Under the pieces are notes generated by a model. That model worked only from the letters and a program-made list of their open reading frames with translations, was not told where the DNA came from and did not search any database. Positions 29,534 through 37,494 of a stretch of 64,000 nucleotides of DNA are shown one piece after another (positions within the stretch are counted from its first letter, which is position 1; every line of letters begins with the position of its first letter). The translations under genes were made by a program, and so were the position numbers. The stretch comes from Verrucomicrobiota bacterium (GTDB lineage Bacteria; Verrucomicrobiota; Verrucomicrobiia; Limisphaerales; PALSA-1396): positions 1 to 64,000 of the forward strand of contig JACQFP010000061.1 of the NCBI GenBank assembly GCA_016200005.1, given 5' to 3'.

Positions 29534-29597
29534 CTAAAGGTTGAACTCCAACGGAACCGACCTCGCGCAACGTTGGAGTTCACGCTTTAGCGTGTCC
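29534..29597. repeat. Palindromic intergenic repeat, AAGCTTGAACTCCA family, copy 3 (divergent)
   Basis: CTAAAGGTTGAACTCCAACG pairs with CGTTGGAGTTCACGCTTTAG around a 17-base centre. It is the same family as copies at 10167 and 24647 but with a changed core. It lies in the 285-base gap between pyrH and the protease-like pair, which otherwise shows no gene. Confidence 0.8.
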
Positions 29598-29635
29598 GAT
29601 GCGTGAAAGGGAATCCGGTGGATAGCATTATTTCT

Positions 29636-31117
29636 CTATTTGGCGGCCGCAGAAAAGACATGGTCCTTCTCGATGCCATACCGTTGCAGGACACGCCGGG
29701 TGGCTGTCTCCAGTTCTTGCGCATCAAGCACGAGTCGTTGCCACGTTTCACCTTTTTGGAATTCGAAGATGTGAAAGCCGTCGGCGGAATTTCGCAGCGC
29801 CTTTTCCAGATCAGGCAAACGGCTGATGCGTTGTCCGTTGACTCGCTCAACAACCAGGCTGCGCACGTCCTGGTAGCCCAGATTGTAAGCGTCGGGCAGC
29901 ACCTGGGACAACACCACGACCGCGGGTCGTTCCGGCGTTTGGTTTTCGTAGCGGAAGTACGCGAGGCGAAACGGGGCGCGTCGTTTCCAGTCTTGCCCCC
30001 AACTGCGCAGATAATTCCTGGACAACGGTTGAAAAACCAACCCACCGGCGATCAAGTATTCCGGCTCCTGGTCGAACTGCGCTTCCGGAACCAGCCGGGC
30101 GGCATCTTCGGCCTTGGGCAGCCGATACAACACTTCCTGGTTGTGGCCATCGCGCCAGATTTTCAACTTCACCTGATCGCCCGCCCATTTGTTTCGAGTC
30201 GAGATATTTTCCAGCATGAGATGCCCGTAATGGGGATCCACATAATCGCCCTGGATGTCGATATCAAAGCCATCGATCCGCAACAAGACGTCGCGCCGTT
30301 TCAACGCCGGCTCGCTTCCCGGAGTGGTTGGTGAATCGATGGTCAGCACGCCGCGACGGTCACCTCCGAGCTTCAGAAAGTCGAGGGTTTGAGGGTTTTC
30401 CGCAGGTTGCCAGGTAAAGTCAAAGTAACCCAATCCGTGATAGGCGCCGTTGCGCCGGGCTTCCAGGACAGAGCGAATAAACGGGGAAGGCAGTGCTTTG
30501 GGAGAATTTTCCGCGTGCGCGATGACCAGGCCGATGACCTTCGCACCCATGACGACCGGCTCGGACCAGCCGACGCGATCAATCTCGGAACTCAACTCGA
30601 GTTGGACCCGCGCGGCGTCGCTCCGCTCGCCGCTGCCAACGGTAAAGCGGTTAAACTCCGCCTTGCGGGATTCAAGATTGCCCGCGCGCCAGCGAAAAAT
30701 CCGGATGTCGCCGTCTTTGGTGATCGAGTCAGCCAGTTTGACCGGCTTTAATCCGTTCCAAAAAATTTCGTCTGAAGTGGTAATAATCGCCAGATTCGCG
30801 GGGTAATCGATCCATTTAACTTCAGCGTTCCACCATTGACCGCGCCCGCCTTTTTGCAACCGGATGAGCGTGTGATTTTCCAGTTCGTCCGCCGTGGTCA
30901 AAATCTCGCGCGGACCGATCACGATGCCGGCTTTGACGACAGTCTGCACCTGCTTCGACCAAGGCAGGAAGAAATCATATTGTTTGCGCGTCGCGTCGAG
31001 ACTGACAATGGATCGCTCCCAATCGCGCGTGTCCGAACGTGCAGCAGCGCGGCCAGAATCGCAAACCGGCGCCGACAGAATGATTGGCAATGCCAAAAGC
31101 AGGGTTCTTATTTTCAT
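29636..31117 (-). CDS. Catalytically dead HtrA-like protease paralogue with PDZ-like domains
   Basis: A 493-residue exported protein (signal MKIRTLLLALPIILSAPVCD). It aligns along its whole length with the upstream protease, but the triad positions are replaced: TNAHVV becomes TTADEL (Asp at 77 for His), CDLALL becomes ANLAII (Asn at 108 for Asp), and GNSGGP becomes GWSEP (Trp at about 185 for Ser). The PDZ-like region (PALKRRDVLLRIDGFDIDI) and a shared C-terminal domain beginning GLVFQPLSRNYL are kept. Its start overlaps the upstream stop by four bases (ATGA). A binding, regulatory or chaperone partner of the active protease is inferred. Confidence 0.85.
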   Translation of the reverse strand: MKIRTLLLALPIILSAPVCDSGRAAARSDTRDWERSIVSLDATRKQYDFFLPWSKQVQTVVKAGIVIGPREILTTADELENHTLIRLQKGGRGQWWNAEVKWIDYPANLAIITTSDEIFWNGLKPVKLADSITKDGDIRIFRWRAGNLESRKAEFNRFTVGSGERSDAARVQLELSSEIDRVGWSEPVVMGAKVIGLVIAHAENSPKALPSPFIRSVLEARRNGAYHGLGYFDFTWQPAENPQTLDFLKLGGDRRGVLTIDSPTTPGSEPALKRRDVLLRIDGFDIDIQGDYVDPHYGHLMLENISTRNKWAGDQVKLKIWRDGHNQEVLYRLPKAEDAARLVPEAQFDQEPEYLIAGGLVFQPLSRNYLRSWGQDWKRRAPFRLAYFRYENQTPERPAVVVLSQVLPDAYNLGYQDVRSLVVERVNGQRISRLPDLEKALRNSADGFHIFEFQKGETWQRLVLDAQELETATRRVLQRYGIEKDHVFSAAAK

Positions 31118-32592
31118 AAACGCCGGTCCTTGGGAACGCCATAGTTCTTCAAGATGTCCGCGTTGGCCGCATTGGCTTCCGCCCGGTCGAGCGTCTCGAA
31201 GGCGTGATTGGGCAGAAACTCGATCACATGGTGTGTGTTTGTCGCCGACTCGAAGGCGCGCACCACGTCTTCTAGTTTTTCGACCCGGATGCCGTTGATC
31301 GTATCGACCAACGCGCGCGCAGCAGTTTTCACGTTGGCATTGACCGGGTGGGCCAATGTCGAAACCAGGACGATGGGTTCTGGACGTGCCGTTTCCGGCG
31401 ATTCATAACGTCGGTAAAGTAATTCGTAAACCATCTCTGCATTGGCGGAGTCACGCCAGTTCCGACCGAACGTTTTCAAGTAATCCAAGCTCGCCGGGGT
31501 GAACACCAAACCGGCATAAACAAAATAGCGCGGCAACACGTCATATTGATTGCCCAGCAGCCGGTCGGCGCCATAAACCGACGCCGCAACGGGAAGCTCG
31601 ACTTCTTTTCCTTGCCGCCAGATTTTTACCGGCAGACTTTCACCCTGCTGGACAGTTTGAAACGCCGCCGCCACGGCGACCCGATTGCCATCATACATCA
31701 CCGTCCCATCGCTGCCGACGGAGTAGGGGCCGACCTGTAGCAGTACATCGTCCCGCCGGAATAATTTTTCGCCGGTGGAATTCGGCAAAGTACTGTCGAT
31801 GCACGCGCCAACGTTGTCGTCCGGCAATTTCAAGTAACGCCGGTAGGCAGGATTTTGCAGCGGCATGAGCCGGATGCCCACCGTGGCGAATCCGTGATAG
31901 CTCCCATCTTCAATGTCTTTCAAAAAATGTTTGATCACGGGAGGCGGAATGAAAAAGCCTGTGTTTTCGAGACCGGGCATGCCCTGAAACGCCACACCCA
32001 CCACCAGATCGTCCTGCAAGACCGGCCCGCCGCTGTTGCCGGGATTGATCGCGGCATCCGTCTGCACCGCCAGGAACGACCGGTTGCCGGGATGCGCGTA
32101 AGCCTGCACCTCGATGCGCGACACCACCCCGCGAGTGTAAGAAATCTGTTCGCCACCTGCAGGATAGCCGCAAGTCACAACCGCGGACCTGACCTTGGGC
32201 AGTTCACCGAAACTGAGCGCCTCCAGACCATCGAAGAAGTGTTCGTCCTCAACTTCGAGCAGCGCGAGGTCGCAATCGTGCGCCACAAAAAGAACTTTGG
32301 CCACATAAGGACGCGGGTCCTGAAAGCGGCGCACCAAAATCTGGCGCGCCCAACTCACGACATGGGCGTTGGTCATGATCCGTTTGCCCTGGATGACAAA
32401 GCCCGTTCCACTGCTGCGCCGGACTGCATCAAACCGCCACGGGGCGTCCCAAATCGGCTGCTGACTGAACGTCATGATCTGGACGACCGAGCGTTGCGGT
32501 TCCGCGCCGAACGCGGCAACCACGAAAGTGGTCAACAGAAAGAGAAAGCAGAATTTTCTCGGCACGCGGCGAAAATGCTGAGTGCGGCTCAA
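31114..32592 (-). CDS. HtrA-like trypsin-fold serine protease with PDZ-like domains
   Basis: A 492-residue exported protease. A signal peptide covers residues about 12-30 (KFCFLFLLTTFVVAAFGA). The catalytic triad is intact: His77 in MTNAHVVS, Asp108 in HDCDLALLEV, Ser187 in NPGNSGGPVLQ. A PDZ-like segment follows (EKLFRRDDVLLQVGPYSV), then a C-terminal domain beginning YAGLVFTPASLDYL that is shared with the downstream paralogue. The layout is like DegP/Deg-type plant and bacterial proteases, but the C-terminal half is longer than a single PDZ. It is translationally coupled to the inactive copy. A role in envelope protein quality control is inferred. Confidence 0.9.
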   Translation of the reverse strand: MSRTQHFRRVPRKFCFLFLLTTFVVAAFGAEPQRSVVQIMTFSQQPIWDAPWRFDAVRRSSGTGFVIQGKRIMTNAHVVSWARQILVRRFQDPRPYVAKVLFVAHDCDLALLEVEDEHFFDGLEALSFGELPKVRSAVVTCGYPAGGEQISYTRGVVSRIEVQAYAHPGNRSFLAVQTDAAINPGNSGGPVLQDDLVVGVAFQGMPGLENTGFFIPPPVIKHFLKDIEDGSYHGFATVGIRLMPLQNPAYRRYLKLPDDNVGACIDSTLPNSTGEKLFRRDDVLLQVGPYSVGSDGTVMYDGNRVAVAAAFQTVQQGESLPVKIWRQGKEVELPVAASVYGADRLLGNQYDVLPRYFVYAGLVFTPASLDYLKTFGRNWRDSANAEMVYELLYRRYESPETARPEPIVLVSTLAHPVNANVKTAARALVDTINGIRVEKLEDVVRAFESATNTHHVIEFLPNHAFETLDRAEANAANADILKNYGVPKDRRL

Positions 32593-32750
32593 ACGGTCAA
32601 GCCTTAAGGTGATGACCTGCCCGTGGCCAACACCTCTGAGACGCGCGAATACCGATTGTAGCTTTGGACAAAGGCTCGCCCAAAGCCAATGGGAGTCCAG
32701 TTCAAAAAGTCACCGTCGGCGCATAATGCGACGGATCAAGCAAATTCACA

Positions 32751-32783
32751 GGCGGCCATCGGAAGCGGAGGCCGCCGTTTTTT
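32751..32783 (+). terminator. Terminator-like hairpin upstream of the DUF262 gene
   Basis: GGCGGCC (32751-32757) pairs perfectly with GGCCGCC (32770-32776) and is followed by G and six T. On the plus strand this has the form of an intrinsic terminator or attenuator in the leader of the DUF262 gene. Its core GCCATCGGAAGCGGAGGCC closely matches the hairpin at 34992-35020 on the other side of the cassette. Confidence 0.65.
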
Positions 32784-32826
32784 CTTGCTGGCCAACCTAG
32801 ACAATCCGGCGGCAAGATCATGGCCT

Positions 32827-34629
32827 ATGACGAGCCCGTCCCAGAAATATTCCGTCAACCAGTACCACATCGAAGTGATCCTCGCGTGGATTCAGTCGCG
32901 TGAGATCGCCATTCCCGAAATTCAACGCCCGTTTGTGTGGGACGCCAGCGCCGTTCGCGACTTGATGGATTCGCTCTACCAAGGCTTTCCTATCGGCTAC
33001 CTGATTGCGTGGAAGAACCCGAATATCCGTTTGAAGGATGGCACTGTGTCTGAAGGGAAGAAGGTGCTGATTGACGGACAACAGCGCGTGACGGCCCTCA
33101 CCGCCGCGATACTCGGCCAACGCGTCGTGGATAAGGAGTACCGCCGCGTGCGAATCAACATTGCTTTCAATCCCTTAAAGAAACAGTTCGAAGTGCAAAA
33201 CCCGGCCATCCTGAAGGATTCCAGTTGGATACCAGACATCGCAGAACTGTTCCGCACGGAGTTGGACATCTTCAAACTCGTCGGCGACTACTGCGCCAAG
33301 AATGCTGGCATTTCGCAGCAGGAAGTTTTTAACCGTGTTCAGCGCCTCCAGCAGGTTAAGGGCAAGCAGATTGGTTTGATCGAACTGGACGCCGACCTCG
33401 ACATCGAAACCGTCACGGAGATTTTCGTCCGAATCAATTCCAAGGGCGTGATGTTGAGCCAGGCCGATTTCGCCATGTCGAAGATCGCGGCCAACGAGGA
33501 ATATCAGGGCTCGCATCTGCGAAAGTGCATTGATTACTTTTGCCACCTTGCAATAGCCCCGGAGTTCTACGACCAGATTCGTGACTGCGATCCAGAGTTT
33601 GCCGCCACGCCCGATTTTCAGCGCATGGCCTGGCTGCGGCACGAGAACGATGACCTTTACGATCCAGGGTACTCGGACGTTTTGCGCGTGGCCTTCACGT
33701 CAGAATTCCAGCGCGGCAAGCTTTCTGACTTGGTCAGTCTGCTCTCAGGCCGTAACTTTGAGACGAAGACCTTTGAAGAACCGATTGCCGAGCAATCATT
33801 CGCGCGGTTGCGGCAAGGAGTTGAAAACTTCAGCAATGAAACAAACTTCAAGCGGTTCATCATGATCCTGCGCGCGGCGGGATTCGTGGACTCGAGTTTG
33901 ATCCGCTCGCAAAACGCCGTGAACTTCGCTTACATTCTGTTCCTTAAGCTCCGGGCAGCCGACGTGCCTCCACAAATGATCGAAAGCGCTGTGCCCCGGT
34001 GGTTCGTCATGAGCATCCTCACTGGGCGATACAGTGGCTCACCGGAATCTTCATTCGATTTCGATATCAAGCAGGTCGCCACGCGAAACATTGATGACGT
34101 GCTGCGCGATCACGAGGCAGCAGAGCTTTCGGAAGCCTTTTGGTCGGCGTCGCTTGTCCAGGCGTTGCAAACTTCGGTCGCCAGCAATCCCAATTTTCTC
34201 GTTTTCCTGGCCGCGCAGATTCGATCAGGCGACAAGGGCTTCTTGTCCAAGGAAATCTCCGTTCACGATCTCGTGACGCACAAAGGCGACATCCACCACA
34301 TTTTCCCCAAGGACTACCTCAAGAAAAATGGTCTTGGCAAAGCCGACTACAACCAGATCGCCAACTACGCCTACATGCAATCAGAGATCAACATCCGCCT
34401 CGGCAACCGCGCGCCGAAGGAATACTTCGAGGGGCTGCGTGAACAATGCGCGGGTGGCGATTTGAAATTCGGAAGCATCAACTCAACGGAAGTTTTGACC
34501 TCCAATCTCCGCATGAACGCCGTTCCTGAATCTATCGTTAATTACGAACTCAACGAATACGAAACTTTCCTGAGCGAACGGCGCCGCCTGATGGCGGCGA
34601 AGATGCGGGAATACTATTTCAGCCTTTGA
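32827..34629 (+). CDS. DUF262 / HNH (GmrSD-like) protein, probable defence nuclease
   Basis: About 600 residues. ATG 32827 ([20 protein letters not shown]) is preferred because the family begins there. The N-terminal DUF262 domain has [20 protein letters not shown], then [10 protein letters not shown] and the nucleotide-related DGQQRVTAL (Asp83-Leu91). A conserved [19 protein letters not shown] follows. The C-terminal region holds HHIFPKDYL (His490, His491), an HNH-type motif as in DUF1524-like nucleases, then [13 protein letters not shown]. GmrS/GmrD-type proteins restrict modified DNA using DUF262 and HNH activities; here one polypeptide carries both. Phage defence is inferred from this and the neighbouring genes. 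Confidence 0.87.
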   Translation: MTSPSQKYSVNQYHIEVILAWIQSREIAIPEIQRPFVWDASAVRDLMDSLYQGFPIGYLIAWKNPNIRLKDGTVSEGKKVLIDGQQRVTALTAAILGQRVVDKEYRRVRINIAFNPLKKQFEVQNPAILKDSSWIPDIAELFRTELDIFKLVGDYCAKNAGISQQEVFNRVQRLQQVKGKQIGLIELDADLDIETVTEIFVRINSKGVMLSQADFAMSKIAANEEYQGSHLRKCIDYFCHLAIAPEFYDQIRDCDPEFAATPDFQRMAWLRHENDDLYDPGYSDVLRVAFTSEFQRGKLSDLVSLLSGRNFETKTFEEPIAEQSFARLRQGVENFSNETNFKRFIMILRAAGFVDSSLIRSQNAVNFAYILFLKLRAADVPPQMIESAVPRWFVMSILTGRYSGSPESSFDFDIKQVATRNIDDVLRDHEAAELSEAFWSASLVQALQTSVASNPNFLVFLAAQIRSGDKGFLSKEISVHDLVTHKGDIHHIFPKDYLKKNGLGKADYNQIANYAYMQSEINIRLGNRAPKEYFEGLREQCAGGDLKFGSINSTEVLTSNLRMNAVPESIVNYELNEYETFLSERRRLMAAKMREYYFSL

Positions 34630-34699
34630 AAGACGCATCAAGGACTCTACGGTCACAATACGAGACGAAGTGGAACTCGCCTCAAACGAAAGGTGAAGT

Positions 34700-34969
34700 A
34701 TGGCAGAAAAAGTTACATGTATTGTCAAAGGAGAGGCACATCTCCATTCGGATTGTCGCTGTATCACTGAAATCCAGACAGATGGATGGAGGAAATACAC
34801 GAGATTGGAAGCATACAACAAAGTGACGGCATCACCCGGTTCAATAATCGTGGAAGGTGCGGGTGAAACAGCGACACTTATCCCAGCCGAACGACTGGGA
34901 ACAAAATATGTGAAGACTCGTGCGGATGATACGAAAGATGACAATCTGTTGAATGTTAAAGAATGCTGA
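34700..34969 (+). CDS. DUF3892-like small protein
   Basis: An 89-residue protein. The pattern CIVKGEAHLHSDCRCITEIQ, a central DGWRKYTRLEAYN, and the ending YVKTRADDTKDDNLLNVKEC match the general form of DUF3892 (I-x-I region, then V-x-T-x-x-D and NL-x-x-L-x-x-C). Function unknown. It follows the DUF262 gene by 70 bases and is followed by a terminator-like hairpin, so the two genes may form one transcript. Confidence 0.72.
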   Translation: MAEKVTCIVKGEAHLHSDCRCITEIQTDGWRKYTRLEAYNKVTASPGSIIVEGAGETATLIPAERLGTKYVKTRADDTKDDNLLNVKEC

Positions 34970-34991
34970 GATGATTGTCCTAGTCGAGAAA

Positions 34992-35020
34992 GCCGCCTTC
35001 GGAAACGGAGGCCACTTTTT
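34992..35020 (+). terminator. Probable intrinsic terminator after the DUF3892 gene
   Basis: GCCGCC pairs with GGAGGC (one mismatch) around TTCGGAAAC, followed by CACTTTTT. The core GCCTTCGGAAACGGAGGCC differs at two of 19 positions from that of the hairpin at 32751-32783. Confidence 0.65.
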
Positions 35021-35050
35021 ATTCCGGCAAATCCAGTCGCGCGCCAAATT

Positions 35051-36100
35051 TCAGATGCTCCCAGCCGGGAAAAGTTTGCTGTGGAATTCTGAAAGAACTG
35101 AGTAAGTGATTCGGGCAGTCTCCAGAATTTCATTCTTCTCGACGCGCACCTCTTTTCCTTCAGCCTCGCCCGAACGAACTCTTTCGATATACTTTCGATC
35201 CACGACACCAAGATTGTGCGTGATTGGATGACGCTTCTGAAATACGCGGTCTAGCTTCCCCTCGTCCGCAGAACCAGCAGCGAACAACGAAATACCGCCA
35301 CAGAATTCAGGGATAATCGAAGCAGCATTTGAAACCGATTGCAAGCGGCTGCCAATTTTCTTCATTGCCGCATCAATTTCATCACTGCTGTCCCCGTTGG
35401 CCTTCCGGTGGCGGCGGATTTCAATTTTGAGAGTCGCCTCAAAAATGGAGACCAAATCTTCGAGCGCATTTTCCAGATCACGGGCCGCCACCCGCGCGCC
35501 GAGTTCCTGCTTTCTTCTATCTACGTCACCAATGATCGCCTCGATGACGCGAATCTCACCTCGAATATGGGTCGTGAAAATATCCTTACCGCAGTCGGGA
35601 CACCAAACTGCAAATCCATACACCGAGTGATCCAGTGTGCAGTGGGGGCACACAAGGTCTCGTTGCAGAATATCTTCATTCGGTCTTCGGACAGTTTGCG
35701 GAGGATTGGATTTTATTTCCATATCCACAGAAATAAGTCCGTCCACGAGCCGCTTCTTTCCCGAATGACCGAGGCCAAGCGACTCACGCAACATCCGCTC
35801 AACTCCGATTTTTGCTTCGCGCGCTACCAAGTCTTTGGCGTAACGAATCTGCTCCTTCGTGTGAAAATCAGACGGCTCAGCCGCTTTCTGGCAATAAGGG
35901 CAGTATGCAACAGTTTGGCCGCCGATTATCCCCGTGCCGAGTGTGACTTTGAAATAGCCGGGAGAACATTCTTGATTCGGGCACTCACGAGCGACTCGCC
36001 CGTCTTCATCCTTGGGAATCGAGACGCTCATGGAATACTGGTCTCGGCCAGTTTTCTTGGCCTTCAGAGGCGCTCCTTCTTGAAACATCTCAAACGACAT
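35051..36100 (-). CDS. Two-zinc-ribbon protein with C-terminal HEPN-like domain
   Basis: A 349-residue protein, not matched to a named family. Two Cys4 zinc ribbons are visible: C40/C45 with C67/C70 (ECPNQEC and YCPYCQ), and C151/C154 with C167/C170 (CPHC and CPDC). The C-terminal 160 residues are helical and contain the R-x4-H motif KRHPITHNLGVVDRKYI (Arg290, His295), which resembles HEPN-superfamily RNases (typical form RHxxxHNxGxVDxxY). It is the last gene of a three-gene minus-strand run with 26-base gaps. An RNA-cleaving toxin or effector is inferred; the zinc ribbons may sense nucleic acid or protein. Confidence 0.7.
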   Translation of the reverse strand: MSFEMFQEGAPLKAKKTGRDQYSMSVSIPKDEDGRVARECPNQECSPGYFKVTLGTGIIGGQTVAYCPYCQKAAEPSDFHTKEQIRYAKDLVAREAKIGVERMLRESLGLGHSGKKRLVDGLISVDMEIKSNPPQTVRRPNEDILQRDLVCPHCTLDHSVYGFAVWCPDCGKDIFTTHIRGEIRVIEAIIGDVDRRKQELGARVAARDLENALEDLVSIFEATLKIEIRRHRKANGDSSDEIDAAMKKIGSRLQSVSNAASIIPEFCGGISLFAAGSADEGKLDRVFQKRHPITHNLGVVDRKYIERVRSGEAEGKEVRVEKNEILETARITYSVLSEFHSKLFPAGSI

Positions 36101-36126
36101 GCACTACCTGATTTTTGAGTTAACCG

Positions 36127-36393
36127 TCACGGCTGAATAACTCGCATGGAATGGCGTATGGTGGCTTTGCCGCCGCCTAAATCCAGAACGACGTTCCAAT
36201 AGCCCGAATGAGGAGGAGTCAGACGCGCTGGGAAATGAGTAAAGAAGCCACCGTAGTAATGATGAGAACGTCCTGCTTTGTAGTTTGAGTAATCGGAATC
36301 GTCCATGAGAGTGACATTGGCTTGGGTGTCGCAATCAACCTCAACAACTTCGCCGTCTTTTAGGAAGAGTCTTTTTTGTAAGTGGTCAGACAT
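36127..36393 (-). CDS. DUF1883-like protein
   Basis: An 88-residue protein. The family-like pattern is clear: LKDGEVVEVDCDTQANVTLM, then DDSDYSNYKAGRSHHYYGG, then PHSGYWNVVLDLGG. DUF1883 domains occur alone or fused to TIR domains in defence-type proteins, which supports a signalling or recognition role here. It sits in the middle of the HEPN cassette, 26 bases from each neighbour. Function is not proven. Confidence 0.78.
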   Translation of the reverse strand: MSDHLQKRLFLKDGEVVEVDCDTQANVTLMDDSDYSNYKAGRSHHYYGGFFTHFPARLTPPHSGYWNVVLDLGGGKATIRHSMRVIQP

Positions 36394-36419
36394 AATTGTG
36401 ATATTTGTTTGGTGTTTCG

Positions 36420-37055
36420 TCAGAGGACTAGATGACGCGCCGCAGCGTCGAGCAACGAAATGGTGTCACGCAGCACAGGTTGGCCATTCCAATTGTGTGC
36501 GACCAAGAAGCTGCCGGGTGTGATGTTCGTCATTGCGGGTGCCGGTATTGAAAAAGGTTTGCCCTGGCATAAACGGAGAAAGCTGTCCCACGCTGCATCG
36601 CTTCGGTGTGCAACGGCGTTGCGAACGCGTTTGAGTAAATCAAGATCGCCTCGGCGCGGGAGCGGTGTCGCGGAGAAGCGGTTGCCTGCGCCAAGAAATT
36701 CGTTTGCCCGCGATACGATAACCGCGTAATCCGACCACTCGATGAATCTTTGTGGATGATCTGGATGGTTGAGGAGTTGGTTCGCGAGACGCCAAGGCGC
36801 ATCCGCTGTGCGAAACTGTTGAATCTCGCAGTGAAGTTTAGATGTAACACTGGTAGCAAGGTCTTCAACGAGCACGTAATGCGTGAATTGTTCCCAGTGA
36901 GTCCAGGCGGACAGGAACAGACCCTCGGCAAGCAAGTGCAGATCAGTTTCAGCAAGAAATCCAGCCGGACCTGTGTTTTGAGTGACCGTAGTTAAAACGT
37001 TGCCAACATGTGTCAGCGTGTCGAGAAACTCATTACGCAGGTTTTGCTGACTCAT
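36420..37055 (-). CDS. HEPN-domain (RiboL-PSP-HEPN-like) protein
   Basis: A 211-residue, mostly helical protein. The N-terminal half has LAEGLFLSAWTHWEQFTHYV, typical of the first helices of MAE_28990/MAE_18760-type HEPN proteins. The active-site motif LLKRVRNAVAHRS gives R145-x4-H150. HEPN proteins of this kind are often RNases in abortive-infection or toxin-antitoxin systems. It is first in the minus-strand three-gene cassette. The final 40 residues (NITPGSFLVAHNWNGQPV and on) may be a small extra domain. Confidence 0.8.
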   Translation of the reverse strand: MSQQNLRNEFLDTLTHVGNVLTTVTQNTGPAGFLAETDLHLLAEGLFLSAWTHWEQFTHYVLVEDLATSVTSKLHCEIQQFRTADAPWRLANQLLNHPDHPQRFIEWSDYAVIVSRANEFLGAGNRFSATPLPRRGDLDLLKRVRNAVAHRSDAAWDSFLRLCQGKPFSIPAPAMTNITPGSFLVAHNWNGQPVLRDTISLLDAAARHLVL

Positions 37056-37070
37056 AGACGGAATTACCTT

Positions 37071-37160
37071 TCATTTCTTTCTCTGCACCTTCGCCGCGAC
37101 TTTCAGGCGCAGCGCGTTGAGCCGGATGAAGCCCGTGGCGTCGTCCTGGCTGTAGGCTTT
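37071..37160 (-). pseudogene. argG: Orphan 3' end of argininosuccinate synthase
   Basis: Reading the minus strand, 29 codons before a TGA (37071-37073) give KAYSQDDATGFIRLNALR and then LKVAAKVQRKK. This is the typical C-terminal end of ArgG (AxSQxDAxGFIRLNxLRL). The preceding sequence has no ArgG similarity, so only the tail is present. It marks a recombination or integration scar beside the HEPN cassette; a complete argG must lie elsewhere if the pathway works. Confidence 0.8.
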
Positions 37161-37341
37161 GGTCGGGGTCGGCTTTCTTCGCCATGCACGGAGTTTAACG
37201 TCCCGGCCTGTCGAAAGCAATTGCGCGCAACTAACCCGAAGAGGCAGACGGATTAGCAGACTGACAGATCAATATCGCAGGGATTGGGAAAACGGAAATC
37301 TTCCTCGCCGGAGTTAACTGCGTCTGGTAAACATCTTGCAC

Positions 37342-37494
37342 ATGAACCGGCTTTTCTTTGGCGACAATCTGGGTTGGCTGCGCGACCCCAAGGAATTTCC
37401 CGACGAGAGCGTTGACCTCGTTTATCTCGACCCTCAAAATGCTCAAATACTTTCTTGTTCTTACCACAAGGCGGCGGAAGGATGTCCCTCATGA
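37342..37494 (+). pseudogene. N-terminal remnant of a DNA methyltransferase
   Basis: ATG 37342 opens MNRLFFGDNLGWLRDPKEF and continues through PDESVDLVYLDP. This is the standard start of a beta-class DNA methyltransferase, up to the first two residues of its DPP(F/Y) catalytic motif. The reading then changes to unrelated QNAQILSCSYHK and stops at TGA 37492-37494. The missing C-terminal part resumes at about 39343. The stop overlaps the start of the inserted methyltransferase as ATGA. Confidence 0.82.
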
